Origin: an uncultured Clostridia bacterium
GTDB lineage: Bacteria > Bacillota > Clostridia > Oscillospirales > Ruminococcaceae
Assembly (NCBI GenBank): GCA_947586185.1
Contig: CANPXN010000004.1
Location: 1-64,000 of the forward strand
Reading direction: 5' to 3'
DNA: 64,000 bases
The number at the start of each line of letters is the position of its first letter. The stretch's first letter is position 1. The notes beneath the pieces are model-generated. The model ran no database searches, was not told the DNA's origin, and saw only the letters and a list, made by a program, of their open reading frames with translations. This document shows, piece by piece, positions 17,904 to 26,454 of this stretch. A program made the translations under genes and the position numbers.

Positions 17904-19847
17904 TTAATCAATAGATGTTGTATAGTTGATTTTTACAGGATCAAACGCACATCCGTCTCCGTCGTAAAAACGTGAAAAAATCTCGTAAAATTCAAGACGA
18001 AGAACCTGAATACCAACTATAAGGCCTTCCATTCCGATAACGAACAGATTACCAAGAACAATAACAATCGGGGATGCTCCCTTTGCCGCCATATCCGCAA
18101 GCAGCATTACAACCGACATCATACCGGCGTGGGAAAAGACAAATCCGCCAATTCTGACAAACGAAAGGGTATTGGTAGCATATCCCAGCATAAATTCAAA
18201 AACCTCAAAGAAATTGGAGGCTATGAAATCTCCGATTCCGCCCTCGAGCTTATACTTTTCACCATGCATCGCTGCTCCCAGCGGTTCACGGAAAAACATA
18301 ATGATAATAGGCAGAACGATCAGGAATATAACATACTTTGCCGTAAAGATATTCTGACCGTCAAGTAAAAGCTTTGCAAGCCCTGCAAGAAGAGAACCAA
18401 AGGTAATAAGCCCCGCAATTCCGTTATTTCCGAATATTGCATTGGTAAAATCCTTATGCTTTAGGCTTACATAAATATTAATAAGTATCGACACAACTAT
18501 AAGTGCGACGCCTATACAAATAGCGCTTACAAGAATAAGATTAATATTATCCATTACCTCAACAGGCTTATGCTCAAGACCTATTTTTCGGTAGACAGGA
18601 TCAAGCACATGCTCAAAACCGAACACCGATCCGAAAACGCACCCGAATACCGCACTGGAAATGCCTATTCGCTGCATGATAGCTCCAAGGGCATTGCCGG
18701 TTTTCTTATACAAAAGGAATCCCAGCAATGACACCACAAGGCCCTGTCCCAGATCGCCGAACATTATACCGAACATGATCGTATAGGTAATAGCAACTAA
18801 GGTTGTCGGGTTAAATCCGTTATACCTCGGCAGCCCGTACATTTCAACAAACATTGAAAACGGCCTTGCGAATCGGTTATTTTTTAGCTTTACAGGAGTT
18901 TCAATTTCCTCCTGCTCCCCTGCCGGCTTAGCAATAATTGATACATACGGTACCTTTGCAAAGCTTTCCTTGAACTTCTGTATATTCTTTTTTGGAATAA
19001 ATCCTACAAGATAGAAGTTTCCCTTAAATACTGCCGCATAGCTTCTGAGACTGAATCTGTCATGGAGAAATCTTATGTGACAGAACATTCTGTTCAGCAT
19101 ATCGCCTTTCAGCTCGATAAGCTCTTTTCGCTTTTCCTTTAGCTCATTCAAATTATGCTTTAATCCGTCAAGCTCAGCTGAAAGATTGTCCGCTTCGGAT
19201 TCAGGAGTACCGCCTACAAAATCCGGAACCCATATTTTTTCAAAATAAAGGGACTTCATGATCTTATCCACTTCTTCAACATTTTCCTTAGGAGCGAAAT
19301 ACAGTCCCCACTTGTAAACTCCGTCATCGTCATACGGAACAAATATAAAGGTCTTGTCGTCGTAATAATCAAGCTTATCAAAGCTTTCAACAGGAATCTT
19401 TCCAAATCGCACAACCATATGGCTGAACTTGAAAAGCTGGCCTAAGTCAAGATCCATGCCTTTTAGATGCTTTAGCTGAATAAGCGCCTGTTCCCTTTCA
19501 GTGATCTTGTTTTCAAGCTCTGAAATGCCAATGCTGAGATTTCTGAATTCCTCACTTGTACGTGATACAAAATCAGTAATCTGCTCCATTGAAAGCTCTG
19601 CAACGTCTCCGACCTCCTCTTCGTAAAACGAAAAATCATCGCCGATCGGAATGTTTACAATCTTTTTCAGCAAGCTACGATATGGATTTTCCTCCTGAAG
19701 CGGAACAAAGTGCTGTCCCGGCTCAGAAACGACTTTTGAAGCGTATTCAATATGGAAATTGCCGCATTCAAGACACTTCTGCAATGTATCGTCAAGATAT
19801 TTCATCAATCCGATCATGGCCACAAACTCCATTTTTTCAATGGACAT
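17904..19847 (-). CDS. atpI: V-type ATP synthase subunit I
   Basis: 647 residues. Membrane stator: an N-terminal cytoplasmic half (about 1-320) with coiled coils (E-L-E-N-K-I-T-E-R-E-Q and E-L-D-G-L-K-H-N-L), then about seven to eight helices forming the ion half-channels (M-F-G-D-L-G-Q-G, L-S-F-V-R-I-G-G-F). The conserved arginine is in S-F-V-R. GGAGGTGAT lies 4 nt before the ATG. Confidence 0.95.
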   Translation of the reverse strand: MSIEKMEFVAMIGLMKYLDDTLQKCLECGNFHIEYASKVVSEPGQHFVPLQEENPYRSLLKKIVNIPIGDDFSFYEEEVGDVAELSMEQITDFVSRTSEEFRNLSIGISELENKITEREQALIQLKHLKGMDLDLGQLFKFSHMVVRFGKIPVESFDKLDYYDDKTFIFVPYDDDGVYKWGLYFAPKENVEEVDKIMKSLYFEKIWVPDFVGGTPESEADNLSAELDGLKHNLNELKEKRKELIELKGDMLNRMFCHIRFLHDRFSLRSYAAVFKGNFYLVGFIPKKNIQKFKESFAKVPYVSIIAKPAGEQEEIETPVKLKNNRFARPFSMFVEMYGLPRYNGFNPTTLVAITYTIMFGIMFGDLGQGLVVSLLGFLLYKKTGNALGAIMQRIGISSAVFGCVFGSVFGFEHVLDPVYRKIGLEHKPVEVMDNINLILVSAICIGVALIVVSILINIYVSLKHKDFTNAIFGNNGIAGLITFGSLLAGLAKLLLDGQNIFTAKYVIFLIVLPIIIMFFREPLGAAMHGEKYKLEGGIGDFIASNFFEVFEFMLGYATNTLSFVRIGGFVFSHAGMMSVVMLLADMAAKGASPIVIVLGNLFVIGMEGLIVGIQVLRLEFYEIFSRFYDGDGCAFDPVKINYTTSID

Positions 19848-19861
19848 TATATCACCTCCGC

Positions 19862-20926
19862 TTAATGCACAACTATTAAATTTTCTATATATTTCGGGCT
19901 TTTTTTATATCTTATACCCTCAATAATATATATAACATTATTCACTTCAACTTCCGACAGATACATCAGTGAATAAAGGCTGACCGCAGCATTTTCCGAA
20001 AACATAAGCGAGCGCTTTGCAAGATTACATCTAAGTCTTATCAGATCCCTTTCAAACTGCTCACTGTCCATATTTTCGTCCAGACTTCCCATCTGTTTTC
20101 CATAAATGGTATCTGAAAGCAGCCTTATAAAATCCTCCGGAGTCGGAGCTTCAAACAGCTCGCTTTGACGGTACTTTGAAATACGCCCTCTGAAAGGCAG
20201 AATATATTCCTGAATAGTTTCCGGATCAGCTCCAAAAAATTTCTTCATTCTGTATACATTCATAATATTTGTAAGGTCTGTCTGAACGTTGATGAGCTTT
20301 TTTAACGCTTCCCCTGACCTGCCGCTGAAATTTTTTTCCACTGTTGTCAGAAGCCATTTTGTATAATATGTTTCCAGCTTTACCTCGCATTTGGTATAAT
20401 TCACAGTGCCGTCTTCCTCCGGCTTAACTTTTTTCAGAGCGTCATAATACGGCGTATGCCTTATTACTTTAAGCATATCCTCAAAGTTTCTTGACCTTGC
20501 CAGAGCAATCATGTCAAATCTTGCCTGCTTTATAAAATAAGTATCCATGGATTCGATATAATCATCGTCATGCCTACTATTGAGATAAAGGATAGCTTTC
20601 AAAAGCTCGTCAATCTCAAAGCGGATAAGCAGATAATTATAGAAAGGCTCTCTGCCTATATTTTCAAACTGACATAGCTTTACATATCTGTCAAAGTACG
20701 CCCTGCGCAGCATTGATTCAAGATGTCCTCTGTGGATTCCGGCAGTATCAACATTTGAAAGGGTTTCTCCGAAGTGAGTATTTTTTTTAAGATACTCCGC
20801 AGCCTCGTTTACTGTTTTCTTTGTCACAAGATCGCTGTAATTTTCAGCTTTTAATCTTTTTCCGAAAATAGCTCTTGCTCTTACAACCGAAGCATTTTTT
20901 GCATACTCGTTAATCAACCTGATCAC
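19862..20926 (-). CDS. atpC: V-type ATP synthase subunit C
   Basis: 354 residues, the all-helical cup (d-like) subunit that links the rotor shaft to the proteolipid ring. Family match rests on overall helical pattern and context (R-A-R-A-I-F-G-K-R-L at the start, I-M-N-V-Y-R-M-K-K-F in the middle). The start is taken as GTG at 20926, overlapping subunit H by 17 nt; a TTG three codons later is possible. Confidence 0.9.
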   Translation of the reverse strand: MIRLINEYAKNASVVRARAIFGKRLKAENYSDLVTKKTVNEAAEYLKKNTHFGETLSNVDTAGIHRGHLESMLRRAYFDRYVKLCQFENIGREPFYNYLLIRFEIDELLKAILYLNSRHDDDYIESMDTYFIKQARFDMIALARSRNFEDMLKVIRHTPYYDALKKVKPEEDGTVNYTKCEVKLETYYTKWLLTTVEKNFSGRSGEALKKLINVQTDLTNIMNVYRMKKFFGADPETIQEYILPFRGRISKYRQSELFEAPTPEDFIRLLSDTIYGKQMGSLDENMDSEQFERDLIRLRCNLAKRSLMFSENAAVSLYSLMYLSEVEVNNVIYIIEGIRYKKSPKYIENLIVVH

Positions 20927-21230
20927 CCACTGTCTGATTATATATATCTTCTATCATCAGCAGATGAACATCACTGAATACCTCGTCGATGCTCATATTT
21001 TCTTCCTCATAATGCTTTTCAAGCTCAGAAATTTTAAGATCGCAGTCAGCCCTGTTAAATTCCTCGACCTCCTCGATCCTCTTATCTGCGTCAGCCATGA
21101 GCTTTTTCGCAAGCTCAACGCACTCCTTTTCAGCATCTGCGAGAAGCTCTTTTTTCTTCTGAGCCGACTGTTTCAGTCTTTCATCGGCAAGCTTATCAAT
21201 TTCAATGATTTTATTAATAAAACTTTCCAT
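20910..21230 (-). CDS. V-type ATP synthase peripheral stalk subunit (G/H-like)
   Basis: 106 residues, almost entirely a charged coiled coil (K-L-A-D-E-R-L-K-Q-S-A-Q-K-K-K-E through about residue 85). Its position as first ATPase gene and its composition fit the stalk subunit that pairs with E. It lies 14 nt after UPF0210 and overlaps subunit C. Confidence 0.8.
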   Translation of the reverse strand: MESFINKIIEIDKLADERLKQSAQKKKELLADAEKECVELAKKLMADADKRIEEVEEFNRADCDLKISELEKHYEEENMSIDEVFSDVHLLMIEDIYNQTVGDQVD

Positions 21231-21244
21231 AAACCCTACCTCCG

Positions 21245-22603
21245 TTAATTTTTAAGGCTCTGCATTGGAGCAGGTATTCTACCGCCTCTTGAAATAAACT
21301 TTTCAGACGATTTTGAGCTGATTTTCATAACAGGACCGCTTCCGAGAAGGCCTCCGAACTCAAGCATATCCCCTTCCTTCTTGCCAATGGCAGGAATAAG
21401 GCGGACAGCAGTTGTCTTGGAATTGACCATTCCGATCGCAGCCTCGTCAGCAATAATGGCGGAAATAGTTGAAGCGGAAACATCTCCCGGAACTACTATC
21501 ATGTCCAGACCTACGGAGCAGACAGAAGTCATCGCCTCAAGCTTTTCAAGAGCAAGAGCGCCATCCCTTACAGCATCAATCATACCGGCATCCTCGGACA
21601 CAGGAATAAACGCGCCCGACAGTCCTCCTACAGTTGAAGAAGCCATTACGCCGCCTTTTTTTACTGCGTCGTTAAGCATAGCAAGGCACGCCGTCGTACC
21701 GTGAGTTCCGCACTTTTCAAGACCCATTTCCTCAAGAATATAGGCAACGCTGTCTCCTACAGCCGGAGTCGGAGCAAGGGAAAGATCCACTATGCCGAAA
21801 GGCACTCCCAGCATTTCAGAAGCTCTTGAACCGACAAGCTGACCCATTCTTGTAATTTTAAACGCCGTCTTCTTGATTATTTCAGCGATCTCATTGATCT
21901 TAGCATCAGGATTTTTCTGAACCGCTGCTCTTACAACGCCCGGTCCTGAAACTCCCACATTAATTACACAGTCCGGCTCGCCTGTACCGTGAAAAGCGCC
22001 TGCCATAAAAGGATTATCCTCCGGAGCATTGCAGAAAACAACCAGCTTTGCAGGACCTATGCACTGCTTATCAGCTGTTTTCTCAGCGGATTCCTTGACA
22101 ATTTCACCCATGAGCTTAACTGCATCCATATTGATACCAGCCTTGGTTGAACCAATGTTTACAGAGGAACAGATATTTTCCGTACAGGCAAGAGCCTCCG
22201 GAATAGACCTTATAAGCTCAATATCCCCTGCACTAAATCCCTTCTGAACAAGAGCCGAGTAGCCGCCTATAAAGTTAACTCCGCATGTATCCGCTGCACG
22301 CTGAAGCGTTAAAGCAAATTTTACAGGATTTTTCTCCTTGCAGGCAGCGGACACAATAGCAATAGGTGTAACAGAAATTCTCTTGTGAATGATCGGTATA
22401 CCGTATTCCTTTTCGATTTTTTCTCCCACTGCCACCAGATTTCTGGCCTTTGAGGTTATCTTTTCATATACCTTTTCACATGCTCTGTCAATATCGCTGT
22501 CAATGCAGTCAAGAAGCGAAATACCCATTGTAATCGTCCTGATATCAAGACATTCGTCCTGAATCATTCTGATAGTTTCAAGAATATCATATACATTCAG
22601 CAT
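21245..22603 (-). CDS. UPF0210 / PFL (DUF711) family protein
   Basis: 452 residues, UPF0210 family of uncharacterised cytoplasmic proteins, structurally related to pyruvate formate-lyase-like barrels. Signatures: [10 protein letters not shown] near the N-terminus, G-F-S-A-G-D, and G-P-G-V-V-R-A-A. The gene stands 21 nt after the ACT-domain gene, the usual partner in Firmicutes, and 14 nt before the V-ATPase genes, so all are likely one transcript. The biochemical role is unknown. AAGGAG precedes the ATG. Confidence 0.85.
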   Translation of the reverse strand: MLNVYDILETIRMIQDECLDIRTITMGISLLDCIDSDIDRACEKVYEKITSKARNLVAVGEKIEKEYGIPIIHKRISVTPIAIVSAACKEKNPVKFALTLQRAADTCGVNFIGGYSALVQKGFSAGDIELIRSIPEALACTENICSSVNIGSTKAGINMDAVKLMGEIVKESAEKTADKQCIGPAKLVVFCNAPEDNPFMAGAFHGTGEPDCVINVGVSGPGVVRAAVQKNPDAKINEIAEIIKKTAFKITRMGQLVGSRASEMLGVPFGIVDLSLAPTPAVGDSVAYILEEMGLEKCGTHGTTACLAMLNDAVKKGGVMASSTVGGLSGAFIPVSEDAGMIDAVRDGALALEKLEAMTSVCSVGLDMIVVPGDVSASTISAIIADEAAIGMVNSKTTAVRLIPAIGKKEGDMLEFGGLLGSGPVMKISSKSSEKFISRGGRIPAPMQSLKN

Positions 22604-22624
22604 TATTCCAGTATCTCCTTAAAT

Positions 22625-22894
22625 TTAAATGCGGTGCATTGAATTAAAAATATCTTCATGCATTGTGTGAATTGAAAGTCCGAGCTTTTTTCCAAGCTCA
22701 CTGAGCTTATCTCCGAGTACTGAAAAGTCTTCGTTCATATTGGAAATATCAACAAGCATTATCATTGCAAACATATCCTGTAGAACGCTCTGTGTAACTT
22801 CAATTACATTCGCATTACAGTCTGAACAGATACTGCTGACCTTTGCAAGAATACCTACATTATCTTTTCCGATAACAGTAATTACTGCTCTCAT
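22625..22894 (-). CDS. ACT domain protein (UPF0237)
   Basis: 89 residues, a single ACT domain (beta-alpha-beta-beta-alpha-beta): A-V-I-T-V-I-G-K-D-N-V-G-I-L-A-K-V-S, then M-F-A-M-I-M-L-V-D-I. ACT domains bind amino acids. It is conserved next to UPF0210 and presumably senses a ligand for it. First gene of the operon, with an extended -10 promoter about 155 bp upstream. Confidence 0.9.
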   Translation of the reverse strand: MRAVITVIGKDNVGILAKVSSICSDCNANVIEVTQSVLQDMFAMIMLVDISNMNEDFSVLGDKLSELGKKLGLSIHTMHEDIFNSMHRI

Positions 22895-23275
22895 AAATAC
22901 ATAATCCTCCTTATAGTGTTATGAGAACTTGCACCAATCGGATATTGCGCACGTCTTTTTGGCAAATTTCTATGCTGACTGCGTTAAAAATCCGCACACA
23001 AAACCTAGCGATACAGGTTCTGATATTCAAAAAACACTTTAATCTTTATAATTATACCACAACTTGACCAAAAAGAAAAGTACATTTTTCTTTTTTTTAA
23101 ATTTATTCTTCATTTTCCGATTATATACTAAACTATGCCGTATTGTCCTAAGCTGAGGTAAACTTTACCATCAATTAATACTTATAGATGCTCACAAAAC
23201 AAAAATATCCCGCATATATTATAGAACCGGAAAAGTAATTTTACTGGTACAGGTTCTAACAGCGAGGTGAACTTT
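22895..23275. other. Divergent intergenic region with palindromic element
   Basis: From left to right: a roughly 98-bp stretch (22924-23021) with imperfect inverted ends AGAACTTG.../...CAGGTTCT and similar inner arms (CGGATATTGCG and, inverted, CGGATTTTTAACG); the minus-strand promoter (23051-23059); and a hairpin AGAACC/GGTTCT with an inner AGTAA/TTACT stem (23223-23257) just ahead of the next gene. Confidence 0.5.
23051..23059 (-). promoter_or_regulatory. Extended -10 promoter of the ACT-UPF0210-V-ATPase operon
   Basis: On the minus strand TGG-TATAAT. No strong -35. It would give a leader of about 150 nt that contains the palindromic element at 22924-23021. Confidence 0.55.
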
Positions 23276-23836
23276 ATGGCAAACAATATTTTCGGGCTGA
23301 CAGCATTGTTTCCTGATCAGGCTGAGGTGTTTTCACTGCTTAACAGCTTTAAAGAAGCGCATACATTTTACAGCTTTATGTACATTCAGGCACGTCAGTT
23401 CCGTTCAGATAACTGCTCGTCAATAATGCTCGGCTTACGGGAGCTTCCAGATGAGCTTGGTAACATATTCGGGAAATATTACGGAGATACTGTGGGAAAC
23501 CAAATCTCAAAAAGCATGGCCATACATTACAGTCTTTTTTCAGATTATGTCAACAGCTTTTGCAGTGAAAATCCGAAAGCTGAAAAGCTTTATTCTGCCC
23601 TTTTAGAAGAGTCAAATAAATTTGCAGAATTTCTGGCTTCATTAAATCCCTACTGGAAAGAGATGGAACTTAGAGCAATGCTGAGTCAGGAAATAAAAAT
23701 ACTCAGCACTCATATGAAAAACAACAGCAAATCAGATTATGATTCAGTAATTTTTTACTACAACATATATGCCCGGATAATTTCCGACATCTCATCATAT
23801 ATTTCAATTGGGATAATTAAACAATTTTCCATATAA
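23276..23836 (+). CDS. Unknown helical protein
   Basis: 186 residues, no family recognised. It looks soluble and mostly helical, rich in Phe/Tyr/Ser. No signal peptide, membrane helix or catalytic motif is visible. The ATG at 23276 is chosen because GAGGTGA sits 5 nt upstream; a GTG nine nt earlier overlaps that site. A hairpin with AGAACC/GGTTCT arms ends 18 nt before the start and could control translation. Codon use looks native. Confidence 0.7.
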   Translation: MANNIFGLTALFPDQAEVFSLLNSFKEAHTFYSFMYIQARQFRSDNCSSIMLGLRELPDELGNIFGKYYGDTVGNQISKSMAIHYSLFSDYVNSFCSENPKAEKLYSALLEESNKFAEFLASLNPYWKEMELRAMLSQEIKILSTHMKNNSKSDYDSVIFYYNIYARIISDISSYISIGIIKQFSI

Positions 23837-23939
23837 CACAAATAAGATGCCTTCTGCTTCTAAGAAAACAGATGACATCTCCGTATCAGTGCAGCATACA
23901 GAAACTTTTAATGCTAAAAGCTCTATTAAAAGAAAATGA

Positions 23940-23975
23940 CTGGAGAAAAATCTCCAGCCTCTTTTCCTTTGCTCT
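23940..23975 (+). terminator. Probable terminator with long pyrimidine tract
   Basis: CTGGAG-6 nt-CTCCAG followed by about 50 nt of almost pure C/T (CCTCTTTTCCTTTGCTCTTTTTG onwards, in part). It lies about 100 nt after the stop of the 23.3-kb gene. Confidence 0.55.
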
Positions 23976-24129
23976 TTTTGTCTCTTTCTTTTTGTTTTTG
24001 TTTTGTTCTACAATTGAATTATAGCACATATAGGAATTAAAATCAACAGTAAATTATCGCAAATTACGACATGAGATTCTTTCTGTTTACAATATATGGT
24101 TAAAAACTTAATATTCTCTTCATAAATAG

Positions 24130-24528
24130 TTAAGATGTTTTATGATTACGGCGCTTATTCATAGTATTTTTTGTTATTTTTGACAATTTTTCTATTGTAT
24201 CCTCAGGAAAATTTACAAGAAATATTATGCTTTGCTCCGAAGCATCCTCTTCCGGCAGCTTTAGTATATTCATAAAAAAGCACTTTATAACTGTATATTT
24301 TGAATGAAGGCTTTTTGCTGTATCCATTCCAAGCTCGGTCAACACTATATTAGTTGAGTAATCTGATGCTATAAGTCCCATATTTGCCATACATTTAAGC
24401 ATACGGCTGACGCTTGGTCTTGTTACCGAAAGGTATTTGGCAACATCTACTGAACGAACAAGGCTTTTCTCCCTGCAAAGCTCATAAACAGCTAAAAGAT
24501 ATCTGCACTGTCCCGGACAAAATTTCAT
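24130..24528 (-). CDS. DtxR/MntR-like regulator with degenerate metal site
   Basis: 132 residues. The N-terminal winged helix fits DtxR/MntR (V-D-V-A-K-Y-L-S-V-T-R-P-S-V-S-R-M-L-K recognition region, then G-L-I). A short dimerisation domain follows (K-Y-T-V-I-K-C-F-F-M-N-I-L). Where MntR has E-x-x-E-H metal ligands, this protein reads S-E-Q-S-I-I-F, keeping at most one ligand, so metal control is doubtful. The tail is basic (K-R-R-N-H-K). GGAGG precedes the ATG. It lies divergent from the VanZ gene. It could be a metal-independent or otherwise gated paralogue. Confidence 0.75.
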   Translation of the reverse strand: MKFCPGQCRYLLAVYELCREKSLVRSVDVAKYLSVTRPSVSRMLKCMANMGLIASDYSTNIVLTELGMDTAKSLHSKYTVIKCFFMNILKLPEEDASEQSIIFLVNFPEDTIEKLSKITKNTMNKRRNHKTS

Positions 24529-24637
24529 ATAACAGCCTCCTTTATCAATAAAGCAACATTGCCTATAAACAATCTTTGTGGGAAACTACCCCTATTAAAA
24601 TTCTACCATAATATTTCATTTATTTCAATATTAAGGC

Positions 24638-24666
24638 TTTACTTTTTTTAATTTTAATAGTATAAT
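24638..24666 (+). promoter_or_regulatory. Promoter of the VanZ gene
   Basis: TTTACT (24638-24643), 17-bp spacer, TATAAT (24661-24666). The expected start of transcription, 6-7 nt downstream, falls on or next to the A of the ATG at 24673, so the mRNA would be leaderless. Confidence 0.65.
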
Positions 24667-24672
24667 AAAAGC

Positions 24673-25179
24673 ATGAAAGTTAATGTTAAAAGATTAATGT
24701 TCCTGTTTATCACGATATTTATAATGTGCATGATTTTTTATTTCTCCTCGCAGAATGCCGATACATCAAGCAATACAAGCGACGGCTTTGCTGAGTTTAT
24801 GGCAAAAGTTATTTACCCCGGATTTGAAAAGCTGTCCCAGGCAAGGCGTGCTGAAATTATCAACGACTGTCAGTTTGCGGTAAGAAAAACAGCTCACTTC
24901 TCCATATATGGGGCTTTAGGAGTTTTTTCATGCCTTACTATGAATACATATAAAAACCTGAAAGTATGGGTCAGAAATGCAGTATCTTTGGGAGCATGCC
25001 TGTGTTATTCCGTATCGGACGAGCTGCATCAATATTTTGTTCCCGGTAGAAGCTGCGAGCTGAGAGATGTATGCATTGATTTTTGCGGTGCGGCAGTGGG
25101 AACGGCGATAGTTATGCTTATCAGATACACTGTAAAGAAAATAAAGGAAAGAATTAATTATGAGCAAAGGACTGTTTGA
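24673..25179 (+). CDS. VanZ family membrane protein
   Basis: 168 residues, about four membrane helices. VanZ signature: F-Y-F-S-S-Q-N, R-K-T-A-H-F-S-I-Y-G-A-L-G, then S-D-E-L-H-Q-Y-F-V-P-G-R and D-F-C-G-A-A-V-G. VanZ proteins are linked to teicoplanin resistance and to cell-envelope functions in Firmicutes; a single VanZ without van genes does not imply glycopeptide resistance. No Shine-Dalgarno precedes the ATG, and the promoter puts the transcript start at the start codon. The next gene overlaps its 3' end by 20 nt. Confidence 0.88.
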   Translation: MKVNVKRLMFLFITIFIMCMIFYFSSQNADTSSNTSDGFAEFMAKVIYPGFEKLSQARRAEIINDCQFAVRKTAHFSIYGALGVFSCLTMNTYKNLKVWVRNAVSLGACLCYSVSDELHQYFVPGRSCELRDVCIDFCGAAVGTAIVMLIRYTVKKIKERINYEQRTV

Positions 25180-25402
25180 TTTAAGAAATTTCTACTTTTA
25201 CAGCTGTGGGAATAAATTCTCCGGAAGCCTTAACGGATTCAACTACAGAATTGAACCTGCGGACAATGATTTAAAAGTAATTACATGGCACGGTATGCTG
25301 TGTTCAAGAAAAGCAGAAATTGAATCCAGTTCTGAATTTCCACTTACTGAGGATGGCTTTGAACAAATGGTTCAGTGGCTTGAAGCTGAATATGAAAAGT
25401 AA
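25160..25402 (+). CDS. Small conserved-looking unknown protein
   Basis: 80 residues, not recognised. It looks like a compact alpha/beta domain (F-Y-S-C-G, Y-R-I-E-P, I-T-W-H-G-M-L-C, then an acidic C-terminal helix E-Q-M-V-Q-W-L-E-A-E-Y). AAGGAAAG precedes the ATG inside the 3' end of the VanZ gene, implying coupled translation. It is followed by a strong terminator. Confidence 0.7.
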   Translation: MSKGLFDLRNFYFYSCGNKFSGSLNGFNYRIEPADNDLKVITWHGMLCSRKAEIESSSEFPLTEDGFEQMVQWLEAEYEK

Positions 25403-25424
25403 AGAAAAAGTAAAGTTATCGTCA

Positions 25425-25459
25425 CGGCTTATGTAAAGTTTACATAAGCCGTATTTTTT
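25425..25459 (+). terminator. Strong intrinsic terminator before the pst operon
   Basis: 13-bp perfect arms CGGCTTATGTAAA / TTTACATAAGCCG followed by TATTTTTTG. It separates the VanZ pair from the pst operon. Confidence 0.9.
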
Positions 25460-25471
25460 GACCATTTTCCC

Positions 25472-25495
25472 TTGACATTTTACATAGATTTAACA
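25472..25495 (+). promoter_or_regulatory. Candidate Pho box upstream of pstS
   Basis: TTGACA (25472-25477) followed by TTTACA-N5-TTAACA (25479-25495), an 11-bp-period direct repeat like Gram-positive PhoP sites (TTAACA-type repeats). Further TTTACA copies occur at 25513 and 25526, and a TATAAC at 25534 may be the -10. The operon encodes its own PhoP/PhoR, so autoregulation under phosphate starvation is expected. Confidence 0.6.
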
Positions 25496-25566
25496 TACGC
25501 TCTCTTTTGGATTTTACATTTGTGTTTTACAATTATAACATACTAAATTTTAAGGAGAATGCTAAA

Positions 25567-26436
25567 ATGAAAAAAATTATATCAGCAATAATGGCGATCA
25601 CAATGTCTGCGGCTATGTTAACAGGCTGCGGCGCAGATAAGGACTTTGACTCATCAAAGGATATTTCCGTAGTGTCCCGTGAAGACGGCTCAGGTACAAG
25701 AGGAGCCTTTGTTGAGCTTTTCGGCATTGAAGAAAAGGACGAAAGCGGTGAAAAGGTTGACAAAACCAGAACCGATTCCATGATAACCAACAATACATCA
25801 GTTATGATGACTACGGTTTCCGGAAACATATACTCAATAGGTTATATTTCCTTAGGCTCTCTCAACGATACAGTAAAGGCTGTGAAAATTGACGGCGTTG
25901 AGGTATCAGTTGACAATGTAAAAAACAATACATACAAAATTGCACGTCCTTTCAATATCGCAACTAAAGACAACTTGTCTGAAACTGCACAGGACTTTAT
26001 CAGCTACATTATGAGCGCTGAGGGACAGAAGGTGATCTCGGACAACGGATATATAGGCTCCGACGACGCTCAGCCTTACAGCGGCAATGCGCCGTCAGGA
26101 AAAATTGTTGTTGCAGGCTCTTCTTCAGTTTCACCTGTAATGGAAAAGCTCCAGGAGGCATACCTTAAAGTGAATAAGAATGCAGAAATTGAAATACAGA
26201 CAAGCGATTCCACAACGGGCATGACATCGGCTATGGAGGGAGTATGCGATATCGGCATGGCTTCAAGAGAGCTTAAGGACAGTGAAATCGAGGGTGGTCT
26301 TACCTCACAGACCATTGCTATGGACGGCATAGCTGTAATCGTTAACAAGAAAAACCCTGTAGAAGAGCTTTCAAGTGATCAAGTAAAATCAGTTTACACA
26401 GGTGAAACATCAAGCTGGAAAGATATAACTGAATAA
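25567..26436 (+). CDS. pstS: Phosphate-binding lipoprotein PstS, circularly permuted
   Basis: 289 residues, lipobox L-T-G-C with Cys21. It delivers phosphate to PstCA. The two halves of the usual PstS appear in swapped order. Residues about 30-175 match the normal second half (V-V-S-R-E-D-G-S-G-T-R-G-A-F, I-G-Y-I-S-L-G-S-L-N-D). Residues about 178-289 match the normal first half (I-V-V-A-G-S-S-S-V-S-P-V-M-E-K-L, I-G-M-A-S-R-E-L-K, A-M-D-G-I-A-V-I-V-N), ending at T-S-S-W-K-D-I where the hinge to S-R-E-D-G-S-G-T-R would normally continue. I recall similar permuted proteins in other Clostridia but could not check. ATG 25567 follows AAGGAG; an upstream frame of 20 codons lacks a ribosome site. 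Confidence 0.92.
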   Translation: MKKIISAIMAITMSAAMLTGCGADKDFDSSKDISVVSREDGSGTRGAFVELFGIEEKDESGEKVDKTRTDSMITNNTSVMMTTVSGNIYSIGYISLGSLNDTVKAVKIDGVEVSVDNVKNNTYKIARPFNIATKDNLSETAQDFISYIMSAEGQKVISDNGYIGSDDAQPYSGNAPSGKIVVAGSSSVSPVMEKLQEAYLKVNKNAEIEIQTSDSTTGMTSAMEGVCDIGMASRELKDSEIEGGLTSQTIAMDGIAVIVNKKNPVEELSSDQVKSVYTGETSSWKDITE

Positions 26437-26454
26437 ATCTCCCCGGAGGCATTT

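Noticed and set aside
24673..25179. VanZ gene as evidence of glycopeptide resistance
   Set aside because: No vanHAX or regulator genes are present; VanZ-family proteins are widespread in sensitive Firmicutes.
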